DNA from: Gossypium raimondii
Taxonomy: Eukaryota > Streptophyta > Magnoliopsida > Malvales > Malvaceae
Assembly: GCF_025698545.1 (NCBI RefSeq)
Contig: NC_068567.1
Location: forward strand, 56,239,371-56,303,370
DNA: 64,000 nt
Reading direction: 5' to 3'
Under the pieces are notes generated by a model. The model had not been told where the DNA came from, ran no database searches, and saw nothing but the letters and a program-made list of their open reading frames with translations. Below, piece by piece: positions 23,063-33,964 of the stretch. How positions within the stretch are numbered: the stretch's first letter is position 1; each line of letters begins with the position of its first letter. Position numbers and translations under genes: made by a program.

Positions 23063-25330
23063 AAAATGAGCAGAAATTTACCTAATTCTCTTTATGGAAA
23101 GCTTGGGTGATGGATAATAAAAGTGGAGTTAAAGATGGAAAGGGAGAGACGACATAATGACTTTGCAAGGAAGAAAAGTTGCAGAGGTTAACAGTCTCCT
23201 AGGGGAATTATTCAAGAGATTAAGGATAATGAGATCCATGCATATTCTCTTCAACCTTTGAGAGTCCAACAATCCCTTTTAAAAATTATGCCTTTATTTT
23301 TTTTTTTTAACTTTGATAAAAGGGGATATGAAGTAGTGGGGGGAAAGCAAAGCAAAGCAAAGCAAAAAAAAAAAAACCTTTGGAGCTCCATTATTGCATT
23401 AATTGTTTCATCTCTATGGTTGTTGTTGTCCTGTCATACTAGATTTTAAAAAAGTAATTACGTATCCATAAAATAAAAGCTTTCATTATTCTACCTAATA
23501 CAAGCAACAAGCTATGAACTGTTAATTGGAAATAATATAATGTAGCTTTTCCCCTCATCAAACCATGCATGTGTACAGTGTATTATAGCTTTTCCCTCGT
23601 CAAGATTACCACTATAACATGCAAAAACAAATGGAAAGAAGGGCATTAATTAAAAGCTTCAATATTTTTTCCCAGTAATTGTAATTTATATTTAAAACTA
23701 TATCTTTGAGAGCATATTATCGATTTTATGGAAAACAGAAAATGATACGTACAAATCATAAATCAAGAGATTCAAACTCAAATGTGGATTTAAAGTGTCA
23801 CTAAATATTGAAGCAATAAGATAAACAGAAAAAACCCAATGTCCCAAAACTTGAGCTAGGGACAGAGTCATATTCATATATAGGGAAAAAGAATAAAATT
23901 GTCATCAAGCGTGCACCATTCCTCGTGCTTTTGTCTGCTTTTTTTCTCCCGATGATCAGCCAGACATGGAAAACAAGTGGACAATGGATAAGAGTTTAAC
24001 TTTGTGGCTTATTTGACTCTAACAGGATATACATACTTGGCCCCATATTATTTTGACCTCTATTGCTTACATTCTCAAGTTGTACCACATATTCGATTTT
24101 TACATATTTGTTTTTATATTTTCTTGTAATTTTTTACGACAACTTTTCACTTATAACACTAATTATTAAATTAATTTTATAATAACATATTGATTATTTT
24201 AATAAAATGTTGAAGTTTCACATGAAAACATCTATTAATCATATTTTGTTAAATGAAAATAAATTTTAATGAGTTGAATTAAATTTGAAACATCGGTTAT
24301 TTGAATTTAATAACTCATGATAAGTTAATGAACTTTATAATTAATTATGTGAAAGAATGTAAAATAAAAAATGCATACCAATTATACGTCTTTTAATTTT
24401 GCTTTCTTTATTTGATAGAAATTCGCAATCAACAATTAAGATGGTTAAAGAAAGGGTTGGGTAGAGTTTATAAATAGCAAGGTAAGTCCCAGAGAGATGA
24501 GTTGATGAAAGTCTCAGTCTTCTCAATAACAACTTTTGCATTTCCATTAAAAGAAAAAGTATGAAGGTTCATAATCCAGCTGACTCATTACCTTTTTTTC
24601 TTCAAAACTTCAGTAATAAGTGAAATGGATAAAAATATGCATGCTTCTACCCCAAAAAAGCTCTAAATTTATTCATTAATTATACTAGATAGGTTTAGAG
24701 AAGTTAAAGAGTTGTGGCGCGGTAACCAACTTAAACTTATATTCATCTTTTATTTTATGCCATTCATAGCTACAACATTTATTGAAAATATGAGTCAATT
24801 CATCCTTTTATATTACTGAATAAGTGAGTTCACTAATCTTTAGTGTTTTATGTATAAGGAATAATAGCAAATTTAGCCCTTGATCTTTACGCCCCTACTC
24901 TTGGATCAAATTCACCCTCAACTTTTCATTGCTCATATTTTCCGCATGATTTGTTGTTGTCTGAGTAAGTTTAAAGGGGAGAACAAAGGCAGGTAAAAAG
25001 AAAAGGAGTTGATTCTGGCAATGACATACTACATGATATGATAGCAAAGTGAAAATATGGGTGTTCATTTTATTTTAGGTAAAAGCCAAGAAAAAAAGAT
25101 AGAAAGAAGGTTGTGTGCTCAAAAGCAAAACATTTTACCTAAAGACCATTGAAAAAGTAGCCTTTGTTTCTCTTCGAATAGGAGATCGAGCCCAACATCA
25201 ATCCTATTGGATTGGGTCACAAACCTAACACAATTAATGAAGCTTAAACCCCCACCCAGCCCTATCATATTCAAACACCAAAATTAATACCTTTCAGACT
25301 CACTGAATTGAAGCAGAGAACGAAGCAAAT
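23063..25330. other. Intergenic region, no supported gene
   Basis: The 3' flank of the IDD gene contains an AAAGC repeat followed by an A run near 23,345-23,380. Then comes AT-rich sequence with no protein-like ORF. A phrase near 24,865-24,950 ('atttagcccttgatctttacgcccc') resembles a common plant MITE end. The last 100 bases are the leader of the methyltransferase gene. Confidence 0.4.
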
Positions 25331-26020
25331 ATGAAATTCACGGACTCACCGGTGATACAGCTTCAAGTGCGCGATTCCCAACTCTCTATCCAACAAGACA
25401 ATGGCTCCTTCCACGTTGGTACCTCCGTCTGGCCTTGTTCTTTGGTTCTAGCCAAATTCGTAGAGCGCTGGGCACCATCTTCGCCCACCACCACCACCGA
25501 TAACCCTTATTACGACCTCCTTGATTTTCACACCCGCTGTCGTCGTGCCATCGAATTGGGAACTGGTTGTGGAGCTGCCGGCATGGCTTTCCACCTATTG
25601 GGTCTCCAAGACATCATCCTCACCGATATATCCCCTGTTATGCCTGCGCTCAAGCATAACCTCAAACGTAATAAACCCGTTCTGGGTAAGAACATGAAGA
25701 CCTCGATTCTTTATTGGAACAACAAGGATCAGATCAGGGGCGTTAATCCTCCGTTCGATGTGGTGATCGCGGCAGATGTTGTCTACATCGAGGAATCGGT
25801 GGGTCATTTAGTTGGGGCTATGGAGGCGTTAGTATCCGACGATGGGGTGATTCTGTTAGGGTACCAGCTGAGGTCACCGGAAGCTGATAAGTTGTTTTGG
25901 GAAATGTGTGAAAAGGTTTTCGTGATCGAAAAGGTTCCTCATCAGGATTTGCACCCTGATTATGCCTATGAGGAGACCGATGTTTATGTTTTCAGAAAGA
26001 AGAAGAACAATAACAATTAG
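25331..26020 (+). CDS. METTL21-like protein-lysine methyltransferase (Methyltransf_16)
   Basis: This intronless gene encodes 229 residues. The Rossmann-type methyltransferase core is clear. Motif I is AIELGTGCGAAGM (73-85), with an acidic residue ending the second strand at LTDI (D99). The post-motif DVVIAADVVY (143-152) is the DxxY-type signature of seven-beta-strand lysine methyltransferases. An upstream SVWPCSLVLAKF segment (32-43) matches the conserved entry helix of the METTL21 group. Such enzymes use S-adenosylmethionine to methylate lysines on chaperones, elongation factors and similar proteins in cytosol or nucleus. The specific substrate cannot be read from the sequence. The C-terminus ends in a Lys/Asn-rich tail. 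The length is normal for the family, and the ATG follows a purine-rich leader with no better upstream start. Confidence 0.88.
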   Translation: MKFTDSPVIQLQVRDSQLSIQQDNGSFHVGTSVWPCSLVLAKFVERWAPSSPTTTTDNPYYDLLDFHTRCRRAIELGTGCGAAGMAFHLLGLQDIILTDISPVMPALKHNLKRNKPVLGKNMKTSILYWNNKDQIRGVNPPFDVVIAADVVYIEESVGHLVGAMEALVSDDGVILLGYQLRSPEADKLFWEMCEKVFVIEKVPHQDLHPDYAYEETDVYVFRKKKNNNN

Positions 26021-28941
26021 CAGGGTAAGTTTTGGATCGATTATATATATACTAACGAAGTTTGGCAATTGGGTATGGAAATTGTCCATTTTTCTATAGC
26101 GAATGCCAGTATAAGGATATAATTGAACTTGTAGTCATTGTTGCTTAGCCTGTTTGCTGCAAAATTGTGGGCTTGGATTGAAATTTTGTCTTTTGCAATC
26201 TTCACTTGATCTTGTTATTTAATTCCAGTTCCTGCACTGAATTTTGTTTGGTGAATACAAGTAAATTGAGCAACGTATGATGACTGAAGAATGCTTCTAT
26301 GTCATAAGTCATTGGTCAAGTCTAATTGTTTGTTACGGTTCACCTGTTTAAGCACTATGAGAGGTCGGATCTTCAACAAGTCCGGAGTTGTTCTTGATCA
26401 GGGTTTTATCACCCTATTTTACCAACAGTTAGTTCAAATGGTAGCATTCTCTCCCATAAATGATCTATATGCTATAGGTAATGGAGTCTAGTCCAACCAT
26501 GTGCTTACTCTTTAACTACTCTGTTTTTGCCTGCTATTGCACTTTGAAGCACTCTCACTCTCTCCCTAGATCTAGAGCTTTCAGTAGAGTCGAAAGATAA
26601 GACCGTACCAGACTTGTTCAGGGTGCGTAACTCCCAACCATATATGTTCTTTTAAAGTACTTGTGTATTCTTGATTGAACGAACTTATATTCAGGTTATA
26701 TAGATCTAAGATATAATCTTTCAAACGTATACAGAACCTTTTAAAAGGATTGAACATTACCATGTCAAACATATATCAACATCCAATATTCATATCATAG
26801 TTAAAATGCAACAGCATCTTTTAATAATTATGACCAGTGATACTCGGATGTTACTACTCGACTTGTCTCTTATCTGTGCCAGATGTATGATGTGTTTCAG
26901 CCCAGCAGCAAGGCTTGGGACCTTTCTGGGCTACCCCTTTAGCAAATTTTATACCATATTGGGAACTCCATTTCAAGCAAAGTTTGCTTAAAAGCAAGCA
27001 GGGTCAAGCTTTCTTCTTCTATTGGTTGTTGAACCTTCTGAAACTCAATTTTGTGCCCTCCACTTGTGCTTGGTTGGTATACGTGTTCCTGCTGTTAATT
27101 GATTTCTATTTTTCTTTCACATCAAGCTTCTTTTCGTTTTTATTTCTTTCACTTTTTCCGTTCTACAAATCTGAGTTTCATGAAATTGAATTCAATTTGT
27201 GTAGCATGGGCGTTGCATGTCACTTTGATGCTTCTTAAATAGATAAATGGATGCGGGGCTACCTAGAAATGCATTTGTGGAGGCTAATTTAAGATGGACT
27301 ATGCAGAGTATTGAAAGAAATATTTCATTGCAGGTTCCCATTTCACCATTCTTGAACCTGGATTTCACTAAGCCAATGTTAATTTAAACTCTTTCATAGA
27401 AAACTTCTAAAAAGAATCATATGATGGATTATTTGTATAATAGTCCACCGTACAAGAAAAACGGATATTGCGTTCCCAATGAGAATAGAGTAGTCACGAA
27501 CGTCGAACATAAACTAAAAAAAAAAGTTTATTAATCAAAGAGTATTTTTAATCTTTTATTCTCTAAAAAGTTGTTTCAAGTCACCATTATTTTAGTTTTT
27601 ATTAATGTAAACTGTTTCGAAGGGTCGTGCTAGGCGGCCGCCTTTAGGTATATGTTACTAGAGATGTTTATGGGCTAGGTTGAGTCGGTTTGAGGTGGGC
27701 ATAAGTGATATTAACATATTTTATACTTGTTTAAATTCAGTCTATTATGAAATATGGGTTTAAAATTTTATTTAAACTCGTTCCTATTTGTAAATGACTT
27801 GTCGAATCTCACTTTAGGTTTACCCATATTAGTTTTTAATTTTTTTTAAAAATGTTTACATTATTTTTAATAATTTTATATGTTCTTTCATTTATTGAAG
27901 TTTTACATATTGGTATCTTAGAATTTTTAATGTTTTATAGTATTATATATTACTATAGATTTAAATTTTACGTGTTATAAATTACATAATAGTTAACAAT
28001 TATTGATTAGGTTATTATTATGCTTATGAAAATTATTAGGGTGTCCAAATCATGTTAAAGAAATCATAGGAACATTTTTAAATAAAAAATTAATAAATCT
28101 CTTCTGCGATTTAGGGTGAGAATTAGGTAGCAATTCTGAACTACATTCACCCACTAAGGATATGCCTAACAATTAATTATGGATCCAATGTAGAAACACC
28201 AAATAAATATTCTACAAAAAAACAATGTAGAAAAGTATGAGCAAGTCTTTGTTTATATGAAAATATTGACCACCACACCCATGGTTGGAATGGAATGAGC
28301 TACTTTATTGATTTATAAAGTTAATAAATGAGGCAGACCTACAATGACCAAACGTCCATGCAATGTCGCTCTCACCATCAGTAGACTTTTTGGCAAACCC
28401 CAAGCAGTCCAAGACACAGATACAAGCCTTGGTTGGGTCCATCCTTCATTAGAAACGTGTACTGTCAAAATTTTAAAAGGCATCCTATCATTTTCTTGTG
28501 ACAACCACAGCCATGAAGGAGAATAACAAAGGGCCCAATTCACTTATGAAGGGCGGCAACTGCGGTTTGACCACACTGCTATCTTCTATTTGCTTACAGC
28601 TAACCTATCCTTTCACTCAACCAGCAGAGCTGTCCTTGAAATCATGGCTGCCAAGCATATTAAAACAAGGGGAAGAGGTATGATTCAAAATGAAAGCCAC
28701 TCTTACTCATGCTTTGCTCCTTTTGGATCATTTTCAAAATTTTCACACTATTTGTACAATTGTCCTACACAAGGCTGCTCTAAGGTAGGCCTAACTACTT
28801 GGTACACTTGTCAAAGCGGGCACCTCTCTTGTTACTGCACCATTCCCACTACCCCATGAAACCCCACCAGCTTGACGAAATTGAAAGTTTAAATTTAGCG
28901 TGATTCACTTGAAGATTTGAACTGCTTAAAGCTACACTAAA
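26021..28941. other. Intergenic region, no supported gene
   Basis: It runs from the 3' flank of the methyltransferase to the 3' flank of the receptor kinase. ORFs near 26.8-27.2 kb are Phe/Leu-rich chance frames. At 27,650-27,850 there is sequence (GATGTTTATGGGCTAGG... and 'acccatatta') resembling one end of a hAT-type MITE. At 28,310-28,860 the composition is closer to coding, but no frame is convincing on either strand; this may be the 3' UTR or flank of the kinase gene. Confidence 0.4.
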
Positions 28942-31900
28942 CTAGACTAGACTAGCTTGATCAGAGGCTTCCTCGTAGTAGCAGTAATACGGTGAGAGGT
29001 TTCCATCCTGATTGGCCTTGAGTTTGTTCTCCCCACCAGCTTCTTGCAACAATTTGACCACCTTCCGCATTGACAGGCGGTTAATGGGAAGAGCATCAGT
29101 GCAAAGGATACCAATATCGAGTACCCTGCAAATTTCTTCCTTGTACGTAGAGTCCAGTCTCGGGTCAATTACCTGATCCACTCCCTTTTGGTTGTAGGTA
29201 GCACAGACCCATTTCACCATGTCTTTCTCCCCAAACTCCGGATCGGTAGGGGTTTTACCAGTAACCAACTCTAAGATGACAACTCCAAAGCTGTAGATAT
29301 CACTCTTCTCATTCACTCTTAGGGTATATGCATACTCTGCATACAAATGAAAACAAATTGAATAATAAGAGGTAATATAGATCTTACAGGACAGATTACT
29401 AAGTTCATGTTAACAGGCCAATGTAGCCACTTATCCATGTCTAAGCTTAACCAATCAACACAAGTATTGTATATTCTAAATGAAAAGGGGGAATTAATAT
29501 AAATAAGCATCAACAAGGAACAAACCTGGTGCAATGTAACCACACGAGCCTGCAATCACAGACATTGATTCAGCACCTTTCCCGACTCCTTTAACAATCT
29601 TAGCAACTCCAAAATCCGCAACTCTGGCACCAAATTCATGGTCTAACAATATATTGTTTGATTTCACATCCCGATGAACAATTGGAGGAACACAATCATG
29701 ATGCAAATAGGATAATCCCTCAGCTGCATCTAAAGCAATCTTATACCTAGTGGGCCAATCTAACAAGCCCCCCTTGCTGCTATGCAACAAATCCCCCAAG
29801 CTCCCATTCGGCATATACTCATAAACTAAAAGTTTGTCATCTCCTGTAATGCAACAACACCACAGTCTCACTATATTCTTGTGTCTAATTTTTCCCAGCA
29901 TTTCAACTTCAGTTTCAAACTCATCTCTCTCCATATCGGCCGCACTCAAAGAATCTTCTTTCTTAACTCCACTGAGTTTCTTCACAGCTACCGCATCACC
30001 ATTGCTCAGCACAACTTTGTAAACTTTGCCAGAACCTCCACTTCCTATCACATTCTCTTCCTTGAGGCAATCTGCAATCTCGTATTCACTAAAACCGATC
30101 TTATGAAATGATCTCCACTTCGTTACAGTAGCTCTTTTCTTGTTCTTTTTGAAACTCCGGTACTTCATGAAGAACCAAACAACCCCTACAACAAAAACCA
30201 AGCCAGCCAGTACAAAAATGGATCTAAGAATCCACATATTGGTTTGGTTCTTAGATCGACTTATCTTCGGACAAAGACCTTCCAAGTCACCACATAATCC
30301 AGGATTACCCAAGAAGCTATTCTTGTAATTTTCCTTGGCATAAAAGGGAGGGAGCTCTCCTGAAAGCTGATTATTCGACAAATTAAACACGTTCAGCTTT
30401 AAATTCTGCAACTCAATTGGGACTTTCCCGGAAAATGAGTTACTTGAAAGATCAAGATAATTAAGTACAGGCAAGCTACCAATATCACCAGGAATACTAC
30501 CGGATAGCCTATTGTTAGCCAAATTTAACTCATTCAAACTCATACATTCCTTAATTTCTTCGGGGATTCTTCCATCAATCTCATTTTCACTGAGATCAAG
30601 CCTGACCAACTGCTTCAGTTTTACCAAAGATAGAGGAATGTGACCGGTGAACTCGTTTCCACTAGCAGACATCTCTACCAGTGTCTCCAAGGACCCGATT
30701 TCATCAGGTAACGACCCGGAAAAACGGTTGTTGGAAATTGACAGAATAGAGAGATTATGAGCACTTGAAATCGACTTTGAAATTTCCCCACTAAAGGAAT
30801 TTTCAGCAAGCTCGAGCAAAAATACTCTGGGTAGGCCCCAGAACCCGTCTGGAACCCGACCCGAGAAACGGTTGTGCTTGAACCGAACCCGGCCCAAGCT
30901 CTGGCATTTTCCTAGACTTTCCGGAATTTCGCCCGAAAATGAATTGAAAATCAGAATAATATCCCCTAACTGCCCCTTTGCGCACAAATTCTCTGGAATT
31001 GTGCCAGAAAACTGATTATAAGAGACATCCAAACTTTGTAGTGGCGAGTTTACACCAAGTTGACTCGGCAATGGTCCACTGAGTTTGTTGTTGAACAGTT
31101 TCAGCTCTTGCAACTTTTTCGACACAGTTATGCTCTCTGGTAAAGTCCCTTCTAGCCGGTTATTATAAACATTTAATGACTCAAGCTGTAACCCGCATAA
31201 ACCGGTTGGAATTGTCCCAGTTAACTCGTTCATAGCCGCGTCGAATCGCTTCAACGTAGTTAAATTCCCCATATTTAACGGCAACTCGCCTGATAGAGAG
31301 TTGTTATATAACTCAATTTGCTCAATGCTTTTCAACTGGGAAATTGAACTAGGGATGGATCCAGAGAGCTGGTTAAGGGAAAAATCAAGGTTTCGGAGGC
31401 TAACCAACCGACCGAAACTCGACGGAATTTGGCCGACGAGGTTACAGTCGGCAAGAAAAAGCTGCTCAAGGTTCGTTAAGTTACCTAGTTCGCTCGGTAT
31501 ATGAGACGGAGAAAAAGGGTTATAAGCGAGATCCAGTTCTTTTAGAGTGGAAATATTACCCAAAATAGCAGGAATGGTGGCGTCGAGGAGATTTCCCGCC
31601 AAGTTGAGACACCGGAGCCGTTGGAATTGTCCGAAAGTCGCGGGAATTTCGCCAGAGAAGTTGTTCCCGTAGAGGATTAGATTTTCGAGGGTGGGAATAT
31701 TGGGGAGGGAGAGAGGGAGAGAGCCAACAAGGAGATTCTGGGAGAGATCGAGGGTGGTTAGATTTTGACAGGTGGAAATATCAAGGGGTAGGGAAGAGTT
31801 GATGGAATTATTGGCGAGAGAGATGGAGCGAAGATAAGGGAGACGGCAGAGGAAAAGCGGGAAAGGCCCAACGAGCTGGAAATCAGAAAGGTCGACAGAC

Positions 31901-32097
31901 TGAACACGGGAAGTGGGGGAGTGGCAAGAAATACCTTGCCAATTGCAAGGGGTGTCGTCTCGGCGGTTCCAGGAGGAGAGGGCGTTGGTTGGGTCGGAAA
32001 GGCTTTGCCTGACCTGCAACAGGTACAGACCTTCCTGGTTTAGAGCAAAGGCATAGGGCAGAGGATTCAAAAATAGGAGCAAGAATACCAGAAACAT
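28942..32097 (-). CDS. HSL1: HAESA-like LRR receptor kinase (HSL1-like, LRR-XI)
   Basis: The two minus-strand exons, 32097-29526 and 29336-28942, are separated by a 189-bp GT-AG intron. They give 988 residues, against about 1000 for HAESA/HSL1, which also have a single intron at this site. A signal peptide (1-18) precedes the CNWQGISC cap. About 20 leucine-rich repeats of the extracellular plant type (LxGxIP) follow to about residue 600. A transmembrane helix lies at about 624-643 and a full kinase domain at about 675-955. The glycine loop GSGGSGKVYK, VAVKKL lysine, HRDVKSNN catalytic loop, DFG and GYIAPE are all intact. The tail SPYY...SDQASLV is HSL1-like. HAESA/HSL1 sit in the plasma membrane and bind IDA-type or CLE peptides with SERK co-receptors, controlling abscission and stomatal or other development. 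In subdomain XI the usual NRPSM reads NRLSM (CCG to CTG). Confidence 0.93.
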
Positions 32098-32626
32098 GGT
32101 TTGGGTTAGAGGAGAGTGGAGTGTGGTTGTATTGGGATGCTGTTGCGTTGTTTAGAGTGAAGGAGGGAGGCATGGAAGACGGCAAAGCTTTTGGATATTT
32201 TAAGGGAGAAAAGGTGGGTGTGGGAGTGGGTCCTGGTTTGCTACTGGGGTCTTACATCAGATGAAGATGGTGAAGTGTGTTGAACCCAAGAGATGAAGCG
32301 CAATTTGGATCAATTTTCAAAAGTTGTTTGAAACTTTAGACAAACACAGGAAACTTCCCGGTCAAAAGAGTTCAGTAGTGATCACAGTGCTTTTGGCAAA
32401 TAATTTAACTCCACTACATCTTCAGGTAATGTAACTGTTTACACTATCTAATCTAAATTGAGCTTCTAATATAGAACCAGCATTTATTTAATGAAGGTTT
32501 AATATCGATTTTTAGATTATTTAAACCCACCATTTGGAAAAGAATGGAGTTGATTAGATCCAAAATAGCATAATGAATTAAGATAATAACTCCATTGCTT
32601 TTAAATTCAATCCCAATAAGATAATA

Positions 32627-33959
32627 AGGGCAAATTACACCAACACTCACTCAACTTTGATGCAGCTGGGAAAACAATTACTCTTGTTTCAATTCAGTTA
32701 TTCAACTTTTGAAAAATAATAAAACAATCCTTTTAACCATTTTCCATTATAGACATAACGGAAAAGTGACATGGCATTTAACAGACTCCTTTTTGTCATT
32801 AAGTGGCCAGTTGGAAGGTTAGTTGTCATTTAAGCAGCCCTATAACCCTAGTTGGGCAATAGAAAAGAAGAAGAAAAGAAATGGAGATGTACAACCATTT
32901 TGTTCCTCCAAGGTGGAGCCACCACTCAATTCGTTGCTATCCGTTGAATCTCTGTTCCTTTTTTTCTTCTCTTTTTTTTTCTTAACTCTAGTCGTCGTCG
33001 TTCATACTAAATGGCTCCTCTTTGCCTCTCAAATCTCACTTTAGATTTCCCAATAGGCCTTCAAAATCCCAAGATTAATACCTCAAAGCTTCGAACAAGG
33101 CTTCAACGGATCTCCGTCGTCCACTGTTGGATCACCACAATATTCTGGCCACAGCTTTTCTTCGACCAACCATGACTCTTGACCGCTCGGATCATCAAAC
33201 TGGTGGCCCAAGTTCTCTAACCCGTAAAACCCGAAATAGGTGTGGGTTTCTTCTATTTTTATTATATTCTTTTTTAGTTTTTTTTACCTCTCTCTTTTGA
33301 TGCAAACCAATTTAGGGTTATTGTTCTTTTTTTGTTGGTTTGATTTTAGATGCTTGCTATTTGGTATTTTTGTTTTTGCTAGTTTTTGTTGTTTTGTTGT
33401 CGATTTTGATTTCAAACTTCATAACATTGCCACAAGCAGGAGCTCCAACCAAACTAGTGTTGGTGTTCGGATCATTCTTATTGAAGGAACCGACATTACG
33501 AGGATTGTTGTAGTGGTCGATAATGTTTACATAGTAAAGATGTGGAAGAATCTGAATGGGTTGTGATGGGATCTCCCTTGACGTTAGCCCAAGCAATCGT
33601 TTTGATGCCAGCCTCAATATTTTTGCCATCGATTTTCAATTTTCACTACCAAGGAAAGAGCTTTTTCAGGTTCCATTTTTTTCCCTAAAATTTTGTTCCC
33701 ATTTTGAGCCTTGATTTTGGGTAACTCCACGTCAATCTGCCACGTTAGGTAATTGGGTTTCAAACGTGGCAAGTTAATTAGCCATGTCAATTGTCTCGTT
33801 AAGCCTGTGATGGAAAATGTTAATGGGTGACTGATTTGTCACTTTTCAATGTTAGTAGATAATTTGTTATTTTTCGAAAGTTAAGTGACAGGATTGAAAT
33901 CAAAATGACTATTGTATCGACTGCATCAAAGTTGAGTGACTGTTAGTGGAATTTTCCCT
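32627..33959. mobile_element. Non-autonomous TIR transposon with captured gene fragment
   Basis: The ends are long imperfect inverted repeats. The left end reads AGGGCAAATTACACC then CACTCACTCAACTTTGATGC. The right end, on the other strand, reads AGGGAAAATTCCACT then CAGTCACTCAACTTTGATGC. Similarity, including a GACATGGC box, extends patchily for close to 190 bp. TAATA flanks both ends (32622-32626 and 33960-33964) and may be the target duplication. There is no transposase. The interior (33,399-33,629) holds a piece of the ISU iron-sulfur scaffold gene. Another GC-richer block at about 33,060-33,240 may be a second captured piece. Long TIRs plus a gene fragment suggest a Pack-MULE. A 5-bp duplication does not fit the 8-9 bp of Mutator elements, so the superfamily is open. 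Confidence 0.75.
33399..33629 (-). pseudogene. ISU1: Captured 5' exon of ISU iron-sulfur scaffold gene
   Basis: On the minus strand, from the ATG at 33629, the frame reads a mitochondrial-type leader (RLASKRLLGLTSRE). It continues with the ISU/IscU core: IDHYNNPRNVGSF, then LVGAPACGNVMKFEIKID. In real ISU proteins this is residues 1 to about 75 and includes the first cluster-binding cysteine (in GAPACGD). The second and third ligand Cys, the LPPVK motif and the rest are absent. After about 33,399 the frame runs into Lys/Thr/Asn codons from non-ISU sequence. ISU proteins assemble Fe-S clusters in mitochondria; this fragment cannot. The piece lies in antisense orientation within a TIR transposon, which explains how it came here. 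Confidence 0.8.
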
Positions 33960-33964
33960 TAATA

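Noticed and set aside
26420-26500. tRNA-like phrase (TTAGTTCAAATGGTAGCA)
   Set aside because: There is no second arm, B box or anticodon stem that folds as a tRNA.
28313-28859. Overlapping ORFs of 60-89 codons on both strands
   Set aside because: No frame has a domain or consistent composition. More likely this is the 3' flank of the receptor-kinase gene.
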